From assembly GCA_903881535.1 (NCBI GenBank), contig CAIRTT010000162.1, positions 1 to 6,557 on the forward strand: a stretch of 6,557 nt of DNA. The letters run 5' to 3'. The first letter of the stretch is position 1. Every line of letters starts with the position of its first letter. Source of the DNA: an uncultured Armatimonadota bacterium. Lineage in GTDB: Bacteria > Armatimonadota > Armatimonadia > Armatimonadales > Armatimonadaceae. Of this stretch, positions 1 to 6,207 are shown piece after piece. The position numbers and the translations under genes were made by a program. Under the pieces are notes generated by a model. It saw only the letters and a list, made by a program, of their open reading frames with translations, ran no database searches and was not told the origin of the DNA.

Positions 1-118
1 CGACGCCATCCTGGTCCTAAGCGAATTGTCCCAGCGACTTGAATCCGGTTAGAATACACTTAGCTACCTGTCGCTACGGGGAAGGTTGGACAAATCAATG
101 AGTGTAGACCGAAATGTG
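1..118 (+). repeat. Left copy of a ~118 bp promoter/gene-start repeat
   Basis: This segment matches 186-303 at a constant offset of 185 bp, with differences only at positions 59, 64, 112 and 118. It carries a -35/-10 pair, the GGGGAAGG ribosome binding site and an ATG followed by seven codons (MSVDRNV). The match ends at about 118. Its left limit is unknown because the window begins inside it. No transposase or terminal inverted repeat is visible, so it looks like a duplicated gene start and not an insertion sequence. Confidence 0.95.
26..55 (+). promoter_or_regulatory. Candidate sigma-70-type promoter in the left repeat copy
   Basis: TTGTCC at 26-31 (4 of 6 to TTGACA) and TAGAAT at 50-55 (5 of 6 to TATAAT) are separated by 18 bp. 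Both boxes are identical to those of the right copy, so this promoter may still be active. Transcription from it would cross the 35-codon frame at 98-205 and run on into the second promoter and the SPOR gene. Confidence 0.5.
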
Positions 119-205
119 TTGCAAGCTACGCAGAGATATTCAAGTACCGACCGTCAACCTAGGGCTCACCTTACAACTTCACAACCGACGCCATCCTGGT
201 CCTAA
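98..205 (+). pseudogene. Truncated duplicate start of the SPOR gene (35-codon frame)
   Basis: The ATG at 98 sits in the same promoter and ribosome-binding-site context as the SPOR gene at 283 and encodes the same first seven residues, MSVDRNV. The frame then departs (LQATQRYSSTD...) and stops at TAA 203-205, inside the second repeat copy. The two coding-region differences between the copies (CGA/CGC and GTG/GTT) are both synonymous third-position changes, which suggests that the left copy once encoded a working protein. After codon 7 there is no membrane segment and no SPOR sequence. The best reading is a gene remnant. A translated leader peptide is possible but has no support beyond the intact start signals. 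It is in a different frame from the downstream gene. Confidence 0.55.
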
Positions 206-303
206 GCGAATTGTCCCAGCGACTTGAATCCGGTTAGAATACATTTAGTTACCTGTCGCTACGGGGAAGGTTGGACAAATCAATGAGTGTAGACCGCAAT
301 GTT
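186..303 (+). repeat. Right copy of the ~118 bp promoter/gene-start repeat
   Basis: This is the second copy of the segment at 1-118, separated from it by 67 bp of unrelated sequence (119-185). It spans the promoter, leader, ribosome binding site and first seven codons of the intact SPOR-domain gene. The sequence after 303 does not match the sequence after 118, so this is not a simple tandem duplication of a 185 bp unit. Confidence 0.95.
211..240 (+). promoter_or_regulatory. Candidate sigma-70-type promoter of the SPOR gene
   Basis: TTGTCC at 211-216 and TAGAAT at 235-240 have an 18 bp spacer. Initiation near 247 would give a leader of about 35 nt before the ATG at 283. The leader contains GGGGAAGG at 263-270, ending 12 nt before that ATG. 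The spacing is a little long but usable. Confidence 0.55.
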
Positions 304-999
304 TGGATTTACGGTACGGGATTATTGATCGTCGTTGGCGGTTGTTTTGCCATCGGATACACCATTTTGCCAACGAAACCCGCTTTTGGTACAAAGCAGT
401 CGACGGCCATTCCAACACCAAATGTGGAAGTCCCGCCTGCGTCTCAACCCATAGAGGAACCCAGCGTGCCAAAGCTGGTGATCGAAGACATCACGTCGGA
501 AAAGGCAGCAAGCACTAAATCCGCCGATGAACCGGTTGCTTCCGAGCCAGATACGACATCAACATCACCTGAAGAGCTGGACATCACAGTCGATACGACG
601 AAGAAGACTGATTCCTTGGATACAGGTTCTGAGCCCACTCCCGTTGAGCCGCCAGCGACAACAGTCACACCAGACCCAGTAAAAGTGTCGAAGCCTATTC
701 CTGTTTTGAAACCATCCCCTACACCAACGCTGCCAAAACAAGCTTCTAAACCTAATGTGGTTCCACCTGTAGATCCATCAGTAGCCTTGTTCCGGGTTCG
801 TATCAATGCCATAAAACCATCCAGAAACGATGCAAATTCCCTAGTTACTGAGCTGAAGGATAAAGGCTTTTCGGCGACGATATTGCCGCTGGCAGGCGGT
901 TTTGTTGTCCAGACAGGAGCGTTCAAGGATCGTAAAAGTGCCGAGGCACTTCAGCGTTCCCTGACTGATAACGGCTACGACACCAGCATCACGAACTGA
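283..999 (+). CDS. SPOR-domain membrane protein (FtsN-like architecture)
   Basis: This 238-residue protein has the layout of SPOR-domain envelope proteins. It has a short basic N-terminus, one membrane segment (about residues 8-29, WIYGTGLLIV...), a long Pro/Thr/Ser/Glu-rich linker (about 33-166) and a C-terminal SPOR domain (about 167-237). The SPOR domain shows its two half-repeats: FRVRINA... and, from about 195, GGFVVQTGAFKDRKSAEAL followed by LTDNGY. SPOR domains bind denuded glycan strands of septal peptidoglycan, so a role in division or cell-wall remodelling is inferred, with the domain outside the cytoplasmic membrane. I chose ATG 283 over the in-frame TTG at 271 because the ribosome binding site GGGGAAGG directly abuts that TTG. 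Cys21 follows VGG, but the hydrophobic run continues past it, so a lipoprotein is less likely than a membrane anchor. The gene has its own promoter and converges on oppC. It is not assignable as a true FtsN. Confidence 0.88.
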   Translation: MSVDRNVWIYGTGLLIVVGGCFAIGYTILPTKPAFGTKQSTAIPTPNVEVPPASQPIEEPSVPKLVIEDITSEKAASTKSADEPVASEPDTTSTSPEELDITVDTTKKTDSLDTGSEPTPVEPPATTVTPDPVKVSKPIPVLKPSPTPTLPKQASKPNVVPPVDPSVALFRVRINAIKPSRNDANSLVTELKDKGFSATILPLAGGFVVQTGAFKDRKSAEALQRSLTDNGYDTSITN

Positions 1000-1074
1000 G
1001 ATGGCTTACACCTCGGAATGAAAAGTGCCATAGCGACGCACGTTCGCAACTCTTGTCTCTGTCAGACTGCTGGC

Positions 1075-1100
1075 ATTACCCGATGGCGGTAATTGTTCTT
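1075..1100 (+). terminator. Weak candidate terminator for the SPOR gene
   Basis: ATTACC (1075-1080) pairs with GGTAAT (1088-1093) over a 7-nt loop and is followed by TGTTCTT on the + strand, about 75 nt past the stop codon. The stem is only 6 bp and AT-rich, so termination may be inefficient. Confidence 0.35.
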
Positions 1101-1117
1101 GCCTAATCGAATCGGCG

Positions 1118-1141
1118 ACTAAAGAAACCAGCTCTCCCGGT
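1118..1141 (-). terminator. Candidate intrinsic terminator of the oppABC operon
   Basis: On the - strand, ACCGG (1141-1137) pairs with CTGGT (1131-1127), including one G-U pair, over a GAGAG loop. TTTCTTTAG follows (1126-1118). It lies about 65-85 nt past the oppC stop. The stem is short, so this is a moderate candidate. Its place at the end of the operon supports it and also argues that oppC is the last gene. Confidence 0.4.
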
Positions 1142-1204
1142 AAAACGTATCTGCAGTGATCGCGGCGTTAGACAAGTGTACAGAGGCATGAAAAGCCAAG
1201 CTAC

Positions 1205-2065
1205 CTAGCGACGGGTTTTGCGTGGATCCAAGGCATCCCGAAGTCCATCACCAAGGAAGTTGAGTGCAATAACGGTCAGGCTCAACATGGTGGCCGGAAC
1301 AATCACCAAGCGCGGCTCGGACTTATAATAGTCAAGCGCATCGTTAATCATACGCCCCCAGCTTGGCATTGGACGCTGAACACCAATTCCAAGATACGAC
1401 AGCGTGGCCTCTGCGAGGATTACGCCGGCGGCATCTACTGTCACGGCGACGATAATCGGTGAAACGAGATTTGGCAGGATGTGGTGGAGCAGAATACGGC
1501 CATGACTCGACCCAATACTACGTGCAGCATCCACAAACTCACGTTGCCGTAGCGCAACAACCTGACCACGTACCAGACGCGCAAGCGGCGGCCATCCGGT
1601 TACACCAAGACTGACAACAACGAGCATCGCCGATGTTTCCGGACGGGAGCTGGTGGCTCCAAGCGTGCCCAGCAACAATATTGCCAGAAGGACATCTGGA
1701 AATGCTAGGAGCACATCGGTGATGCGCATCAACAGGCTATCAATCCATCCACCACGGTAACCGGCAATCAGGCCTACTGTTAGGCCTAGGAAAACAACAA
1801 CGCACTCGACGCTCACGGCGACCATCAGCGAAATGCGAGCACCACCGAGCACACGCGTCAGGATGTCACGACCGAGGTCATCCGTGCCGAGGAGATGTTT
1901 CCCACCAGGCGGCAGCAAGCGCGAATCTGGCAGCTGTTGTTCGTAGCCAAATGGAAGAAACATCGGAACAAAGGCTGCAGCAAGGATTAGCAGGCCCAAA
2001 AAGATGATGCTTGCGAGGGCGATTTTGTTTGCAGCGATACGCTGCCAGGTTTCCCGTGGAGTCAT
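1205..2065 (-). CDS. oppC: Peptide/oligopeptide ABC transporter permease, OppC/DppC type
   Basis: This 286-residue inner-membrane protein is the second channel subunit of a peptide importer. Visible family features, in order, are an N-terminal membrane helix (about 15-35), the typical HLLGTDDLGRDILTRVLGG...ISL segment (57-80), several further helices, and the cytoplasmic EAA loop that contacts the ATPase (EFVDAARSIG at 176-185, HILPNLVSPI at 195-204). The conserved SYLGIG...PSWG (223-237) and a C-terminal NFLGDGLRDALDPR (269-282) follow. The start is ATG 2065: AGAAGG at 2080-2075 lies 9 nt upstream, and the oppB stop codon ends one base before the ATG. An in-frame TTG at 2110 would add 15 residues overlapping oppB and is not favoured. 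Whether the substrate is dipeptides, oligopeptides or another family-5 ligand cannot be told from the permease. No ATPase gene follows. Confidence 0.95.
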   Translation of the reverse strand: MTPRETWQRIAANKIALASIIFLGLLILAAAFVPMFLPFGYEQQLPDSRLLPPGGKHLLGTDDLGRDILTRVLGGARISLMVAVSVECVVVFLGLTVGLIAGYRGGWIDSLLMRITDVLLAFPDVLLAILLLGTLGATSSRPETSAMLVVVSLGVTGWPPLARLVRGQVVALRQREFVDAARSIGSSHGRILLHHILPNLVSPIIVAVTVDAAGVILAEATLSYLGIGVQRPMPSWGRMINDALDYYKSEPRLVIVPATMLSLTVIALNFLGDGLRDALDPRKTRR

Positions 2066-2066
2066 C

Positions 2067-3023
2067 TCAAATGGCCTTCTGATCGGAAACCCGAGCGCGT
2101 GGATCGACAAAGCCTTGTAGGATATCGACGATTAGGTTTACACCGACAAAGATCCCAGCAAGTAGCAGTGCCAGCCCTTGGATCACCGGATAATCGCGTG
2201 CGGTGATAGCGGTGATGCTTTGGTTACCGATTCCAGGGATAGTAAAGAAGGTCTCAACAACGAATGATCCGCTGAGCAGGTAACCAAAGGTTGTTCCAGC
2301 TACCGTCAAAATGGGCGAGAGCGCATTGCGCAAGGCATGTTTGAAGAGAACACCAAGCGGCCGTACACCCTTCGCCCTAGCGGTGCGTATAAAGTCCTGG
2401 CTGAGGACATCCAGCATCGCCGAGCGTGTGAGACGTGCAATCAAAGCACTAGAACGGGCAGCTAGCACTACTGTCGGCAAAATAAACGTAGCCGGATCGA
2501 CAAGGCCCTCCTGTAGAGAAAACCCACCCACGGGTAACCAGCCCATTCGAACTGCGAGCACAAGTGTCAACACTGGAGCAAGTACAAAGGTGGGCGTTGC
2601 GACGCCGAGGAGGGCAAATGCCATCGCAAAGCGGTCAATCCACGAGTTATGCTTGATTGCTGCAACCACGCCCAGGGGAATGCCCGTCAGGAGCGCAAGG
2701 CCAAGTGCGGACACAGCAAGAATGGCCGTGTTTGGAAACCCACGCGCGATGAACTCCGTAACAGGTTCCTTGGTTTGATAGCTCCGACCGAAATCACCCT
2801 TTGTCACGACCGCGATTACATATTTACCGTAGCGTTCCAATGGCGGACGGTCGAGTCCCCATTCATGCCTGACACGCGCTTTCGCCTCAGGTGCTGCGCG
2901 CTGCCCAAGAATAATATCGACGGGGTCAGCCGGCGAGAGATAAGCCGCGAAAAACACGAGGAAAGAAATCGCCAGCAGAGTCGGCACAGCGAGTCCCAGG
3001 CGCGTCAGCACATAACGAAGCAT
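2067..3023 (-). CDS. oppB: Peptide/oligopeptide ABC transporter permease, OppB/DppB type
   Basis: This 318-residue inner-membrane protein is the first channel subunit of the same importer. It has the standard OppB layout: a first helix directly after the N-terminus (about 9-30), a periplasmic section with GLDRPPLERYGKYV (56-69) and GDFGRSY...EPV (76-88), then the core helices. The EAA loop is at about 210-238 (DFIRTARAKG, conserved Gly219, then HALRNALSPI), followed by VVETFFTIPGIG (255-266), RDYPVIQG (276-283) and the terminal DILQGFVDPRAR (300-311). Its length is normal for the family. It starts 9 nt after the oppA stop, with only a weak AGG upstream, and ends one base before the oppC start, so the three genes are probably co-transcribed and translationally coupled. 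It is complete, with no sign of frameshift. Confidence 0.95.
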   Translation of the reverse strand: MLRYVLTRLGLAVPTLLAISFLVFFAAYLSPADPVDIILGQRAAPEAKARVRHEWGLDRPPLERYGKYVIAVVTKGDFGRSYQTKEPVTEFIARGFPNTAILAVSALGLALLTGIPLGVVAAIKHNSWIDRFAMAFALLGVATPTFVLAPVLTLVLAVRMGWLPVGGFSLQEGLVDPATFILPTVVLAARSSALIARLTRSAMLDVLSQDFIRTARAKGVRPLGVLFKHALRNALSPILTVAGTTFGYLLSGSFVVETFFTIPGIGNQSITAITARDYPVIQGLALLLAGIFVGVNLIVDILQGFVDPRARVSDQKAI

Positions 3024-3032
3024 CAGAGAAGC

Positions 3033-4670
3033 CTATTCGACCGATGTCGTCTTGTGTGGCAAGTGGCCCATCAGAGAATCCTTGATTCCTTTTACCCATG
3101 GCTTCACGAGCTCAAGGTCCTTCTGGAAGTAGATTGGTACCCAAGGAGCATCATCCACCACAAAGCGTTCTGCCTTCGCATACAAAGCCATCCGCTTCGT
3201 CTGATCCCGCTCACTGTCGGCCGCAGCACACATCGCGTCATACTCTTTATTCGTGTAGCCAGTCCGGTTTTCCGGTGAACCGGATGTCAACAATAAGCTT
3301 AGGAAGTTCTGTGGGTCGAGGTAATCGGCACTCCATCGCATGTGGAAGAGGTCGATTTCCTTGTTGTCGGTAGCCTTGAGGAATGTGCCCCACTCCATCT
3401 CCCGGAGTGTGACAGGGATGCCAACCTTGCTAAGCTGCTCCTTCATCACTTCAGCGGCCTTTGCTAGGTCAGTTTGCTTCTCGCGGAAGCTTAGCACCAG
3501 TGGAGGAAGGCCTTTACCACCCGGATAGCCAGCCGCCGTCAAAAGTTCAGATGCCTTAGCAAGATCAAACGAAAGTCCCTTGAAGGATGCATCGTAGCCT
3601 GGAAGCCCCTCTGGAAGGACACCTTCGGCACGTTTGTTGATACCAAGAAGAACGGTCTTGATGATTGCGTCCTTGTCCACCGCGTAGGCAACTGCCTGAC
3701 GGACCCGCTTGTCCTTGAATGGTGCGTAGTGTGTCTGGTTCAGACCGAGGTAGAACGTGGCAGCACGGCCAAATGTCTGAATCTCCCCGGAGACCTTGGC
3801 ATCCGCCTTGTCACGCTCGTAATCACCCTTTTCAAGGGTTACGATATCAAGCTGGCCGGCATCGTAGCGGTTTCGCGCCGTCTTCGCATCGAGAATGATC
3901 GGTCGCTCAATCTTCTTCAGCTTAGGTGCACCTGCCCAGTAATCCGCATTGGCATCCAATATGACCTTGCCTTGGCGTACGTAGCTGCCTAACTTATAGG
4001 GGCCGCTTCCAACGACATTGGTTGCAGTAATCGTGAATGCACCCTCAATTTTTTCGCCCTTCTCAACTTCGGTCTTGTCGAGTGCGTATGCCGTCGGGAA
4101 TGTCAGTTTCCCAAGGAAGTAACTTCGCGGTGCAGTAATTGTGATCGCGATGTGTGTGTCATCGATGACCTTGACACCGGCAAGCGCGGTGGCTGTGCCA
4201 GCCGCATATTCTTTAGCTCCAACAATGTCATCAAGGTAGTTCATCGCTACAGGCGATGCCAGCTTTGGATCGAGCGAGCGGGAAATCGCGTACGCATAAT
4301 CACCAGCGACAATCGGCTTACCGTTTTGAAACTTCACACCAGAGCGCAGCGTAAATGTGTACGTCTTGCCATCAGGGGAAACATCCCACTTTTCGGCACC
4401 AAGCGGGACAACTTCGTTACTGTCATTCCATCCCACCAAGCCCTCATAAATATTATGCAGGAGGTCGATGGTCGGGCCATCCGTCACAAGCGCCGGGTCA
4501 AGCGTGGTCGGCTCTGCAGTGAGCGCATAGCGGAGCACACCCGGAACCTTGCCACCTCCAGCGTTTCGGCCGGGGCATCCACTGAGCATCACACCGGATG
4601 AAAGTGCTATCAGCGAGATCACGGATGCAGAAAGGACGGATTTACGGGTCAAAAAGACTGGGTTTGGCAT
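3033..4670 (-). CDS. oppA: Peptide-binding lipoprotein, OppA/DppA type (SBP family 5)
   Basis: This 545-residue extracytoplasmic binding protein of the oppABC importer delivers ligand to OppB/OppC. Residues 1-31 are a signal peptide ending in a lipobox, L29-S-G-C32, so the mature protein should be lipid-anchored at Cys32. A TRKSVL stretch near residue 8 resembles a twin-arginine motif with Lys in place of the second Arg, so Tat export is possible but unproven. The mature part follows SBP family 5: RYALTAEPTTLDPAL near the start (about 47-61), a YEGLVGW segment, SPDGKTYTFTLRSGVKFQNG, KDKRVRQAVAYAVDKDAI, and the C-terminal-lobe W-S-ADYLDPQNFL (about 446-456), typical of peptide-binding members. 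I chose ATG 4670 over the TTG at 4679 because the -10 box TATAAT overlaps that TTG. There is no Shine-Dalgarno, so the message is probably leaderless. Ligand specificity is not readable from sequence. Confidence 0.94.
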   Translation of the reverse strand: MPNPVFLTRKSVLSASVISLIALSSGVMLSGCPGRNAGGGKVPGVLRYALTAEPTTLDPALVTDGPTIDLLHNIYEGLVGWNDSNEVVPLGAEKWDVSPDGKTYTFTLRSGVKFQNGKPIVAGDYAYAISRSLDPKLASPVAMNYLDDIVGAKEYAAGTATALAGVKVIDDTHIAITITAPRSYFLGKLTFPTAYALDKTEVEKGEKIEGAFTITATNVVGSGPYKLGSYVRQGKVILDANADYWAGAPKLKKIERPIILDAKTARNRYDAGQLDIVTLEKGDYERDKADAKVSGEIQTFGRAATFYLGLNQTHYAPFKDKRVRQAVAYAVDKDAIIKTVLLGINKRAEGVLPEGLPGYDASFKGLSFDLAKASELLTAAGYPGGKGLPPLVLSFREKQTDLAKAAEVMKEQLSKVGIPVTLREMEWGTFLKATDNKEIDLFHMRWSADYLDPQNFLSLLLTSGSPENRTGYTNKEYDAMCAAADSERDQTKRMALYAKAERFVVDDAPWVPIYFQKDLELVKPWVKGIKDSLMGHLPHKTTSVE

Positions 4671-4678
4671 GACCCGCA

Positions 4679-4686
4679 ATTATAGC
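4679..4686 (-). promoter_or_regulatory. Extended -10 promoter of oppABC, probably leaderless
   Basis: On the - strand, TATAAT at 4684-4679 is an exact -10 consensus and is preceded by TG plus one base (extended -10). A -35 match is poor (ATCGCA with a 17 bp spacer). Only 8 nt separate the -10 box from the oppA ATG at 4670, so initiation at the usual distance would begin at or within a few bases of the start codon. No Shine-Dalgarno is present between them. Confidence 0.7.
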
Positions 4687-4710
4687 ACGCTACTCCAGCC
4701 CTGCGATTCC

Positions 4711-4753
4711 CTGATTTCAGATGGAATGATGCGCTAAACTTCGCAGATTTCAG
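4711..4753. promoter_or_regulatory. Paired CTGAAATCWG motifs upstream of the oppA promoter
   Basis: Read on the - strand, CTGAAATCAG (4720-4711) and CTGAAATCTG (4753-4744) are 10-mers differing at one base, spaced 33 bp apart, about three helical turns. The first is itself a dyad (CTGA-TT-TCAG on the + strand). They lie about 40 and 75-80 bp upstream of the expected oppA start point, where an activator or repressor could bind. This is a pattern only; I recognise no known operator. Confidence 0.3.
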
Positions 4754-4761
4754 CCATGAGA

Positions 4762-4777
4762 TCAGAAAAAAGTCTGA
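4762..4777. repeat. Inverted repeat TCAGA-n6-TCTGA in the oppA upstream region
   Basis: TCAGA (4762-4766) and TCTGA (4773-4777) flank an A-rich 6-nt centre. It sits about 90-105 bp upstream of the expected oppA start point and about 55-70 nt past the stop codon of the upstream gene. Transcribed on the - strand it forms a small hairpin with a U-rich loop but no U tail afterwards, so it is a poor terminator. It could be part of the same regulatory site as the neighbouring repeated 10-mers. Confidence 0.3.
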
Positions 4778-4830
4778 ACCTACATTGATTACGATGGGAT
4801 TAGTGACTATGTGAGCAGGTACGCCCAATG

Positions 4831-6207
4831 TTACTCCGCCGCCGTGATTCGAAGTCGTGGGGTATCCAAGAGACTTATAAGCTCTTGCAGCTTCCCTTTA
4901 CGCTCTGAATGGCGTTGTGACTCTTTAGCAGTTCGCTGTTGCTGAGACACCACGACAGCTTCCTGCTTCTCAAGATTCACCTTGCACTGATCATAGAGCA
5001 GACGTGTCTGTTCTTGGCGTTCCTTAAGCTTGCGCTTGAATGGATTCGTAATTGAGTAGGCATGGAGTTCAAATCCGCCCTCTTTGGCCTCTGTTTCAAT
5101 ACTCTTTACAGAGTTCAACCAGTAATCCCGCTCTTTGATTGCCCCGGCAACCAATCTGTTGAGACGGGAAAGCTCTTTATCCGTCGTGGCTAGCTGCCCA
5201 GCGAGGAAATCCATTGCCGCCAACGTCACCGCATCAAGTTCCGATGCATCCTGACCTGGGGCAAATCTATCTGCGAGCAGCTGCAAGCGATTTGCATCCT
5301 CGATAATTGCAACAGGGAAATGTAAATCGAGCTCTTTTGTTACTGTTTCACAAGTCGTAATCAACGCAGACAGGCGTGCGCTCCATTCACCCCTCTGCTG
5401 GAGACCCTGGTGCACAGCTTGCTCTACAGCCGTCGCCATAGTTGCTGCTACGGGTGAACCTGGTTGTGCCAAGATCACCATCAATGCTTCAAAAACCTGC
5501 GGATTACGGGCCAGTTGATCGAGATACTCAGGGTTACGACCATCGTGGATGAGAATTGCCATGCCACCGGGCAGCCCCGCAAGGCTATTCTGAACCGTCG
5601 TATCTAGTGCACCCGAACCCTCGAATATCGTCATCAGCAATCTGGCAGAGTGAAGGACATCCGTTTCAACTCCGCGGAGAAGACGCTGGGCATGGTAAAA
5701 GCACTCAGCAACTTTCGCTTGTGACTCGCCTGCAGCATCGAAGATCCACCCGAGCTCGTACCAGACAAACCCATTGCGTGCACCAATTGGATGCGCCGTT
5801 ACCGCTTCAAACAACCGGCGCGCATCCGTGAGTTCAGCAAGCTGCTCACGTCCGCTCGATGCCCATCCATTCGATTCGGCAGCCAGCCCAAGCTGTGCCA
5901 TTTCAGCAAAGACACCCTCATAGCCGCGGACCGACGCATCAAATTCTGATCGGAAATTAACTAAGTGGTCACGTGCCGCCAGGAGAGATGCATCCACTTC
6001 CGCCACAAGCGCACTATAAACACGCTCAGTCAACCCAGGATACTGCTGAAACTGGGACTGGAACACAGGTTCAACCTTCGACCAAATCGCATTCACAACC
6101 CGGTCACGGGCATCACTTTGGGATGTTCCTAGCACAGCACGGTGCAGTTCCCTGTGTAAATCGACGATGGGGGCGAAGACTCCGCCAGAGGTCAGGCAAG
6201 GTTGCAT
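4831..6207 (-). CDS. Hypothetical alpha-helical protein with TPR-like hairpin and C-terminal coiled coil
   Basis: I do not recognise this 458-residue protein. It has no signal peptide or membrane segment and looks cytoplasmic. Most of it should be helical. Around residues 128-178 there is one TPR-like helix pair (ARRLFEAVTAHP, then WYELGWIFDAAG...FYHAQRL, with W, L-G, F and A at TPR-like spacing). The C-terminal third (about 340-450) is charged, Gln/Glu/Lys/Arg-rich and heptad-like, interrupted by FELHAYSITNPF (about 379-390), which could be a hinge in a coiled coil. The start is uncertain: ATG 6207 is preferred because -10-like TATAGT lies 9 nt upstream, while in-frame GTG codons at 6237 and 6243 (up to 470 residues) also lie just after a TATATA. 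None has a Shine-Dalgarno. It is transcribed toward oppABC but separated from it by 160 bp with a promoter, so it is probably a separate unit. A scaffolding role is only a guess. Confidence 0.85.
   Translation of the reverse strand: MQPCLTSGGVFAPIVDLHRELHRAVLGTSQSDARDRVVNAIWSKVEPVFQSQFQQYPGLTERVYSALVAEVDASLLAARDHLVNFRSEFDASVRGYEGVFAEMAQLGLAAESNGWASSGREQLAELTDARRLFEAVTAHPIGARNGFVWYELGWIFDAAGESQAKVAECFYHAQRLLRGVETDVLHSARLLMTIFEGSGALDTTVQNSLAGLPGGMAILIHDGRNPEYLDQLARNPQVFEALMVILAQPGSPVAATMATAVEQAVHQGLQQRGEWSARLSALITTCETVTKELDLHFPVAIIEDANRLQLLADRFAPGQDASELDAVTLAAMDFLAGQLATTDKELSRLNRLVAGAIKERDYWLNSVKSIETEAKEGGFELHAYSITNPFKRKLKERQEQTRLLYDQCKVNLEKQEAVVVSQQQRTAKESQRHSERKGKLQELISLLDTPRLRITAAE

Larger units (their letters stand above)
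1000..1204. other. Non-coding gap between convergent genes
   Basis: This gap lies between the stop of the SPOR gene and the stop of oppC. I see no reading frame of note on either strand; an ATG at 1001 stops after six codons. It contains one terminator-like hairpin for each direction, listed separately. Confidence 0.7.

Noticed and set aside
271..282. In-frame TTG at 271 as the start of the SPOR gene
   Set aside because: The ribosome binding site GGGGAAGG ends at 270, directly against this TTG, leaving no spacer. ATG 283 has a usable distance and is the start preserved in both repeat copies.
1..303. CRISPR array, insertion sequence or attachment-site duplication
   Set aside because: There are only two copies, 118 bp long, containing a promoter and coding start. 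There is no transposase, integrase, terminal inverted repeat or short regular repeat-spacer pattern.
299..348. Lipobox at Cys21 of the SPOR protein
   Set aside because: VGGC is a poor lipobox, and the hydrophobic segment continues for eight residues after the Cys, which fits a membrane helix better.
444..926. 160-codon frame on the - strand inside the SPOR gene
   Set aside because: It lies opposite a gene with clear domain structure, and its Ser/Gly/Val-rich composition is the antisense reading of the Pro/Thr-rich linker.
2066..2110. TTG at 2110 as the start of oppC
   Set aside because: It would overlap oppB by 44 bp and add residues not typical of the family, whereas ATG 2065 has AGAAGG 9 nt upstream.
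2649..3278. 209-codon frame on the + strand across the oppB/oppA junction
   Set aside because: It is antisense to two genes with strong family motifs, has no recognisable domain, and owes its length to chance absence of stops.
4152..4601. 149-codon frame on the + strand inside oppA
   Set aside because: It is antisense to the conserved SBP family 5 sequence and shows no domain or start signal of its own.
4762..4777. Terminator for the helical-protein gene
   Set aside because: The hairpin has a U-rich loop but no U tail after the stem on the - strand, so it does not fit an intrinsic terminator.
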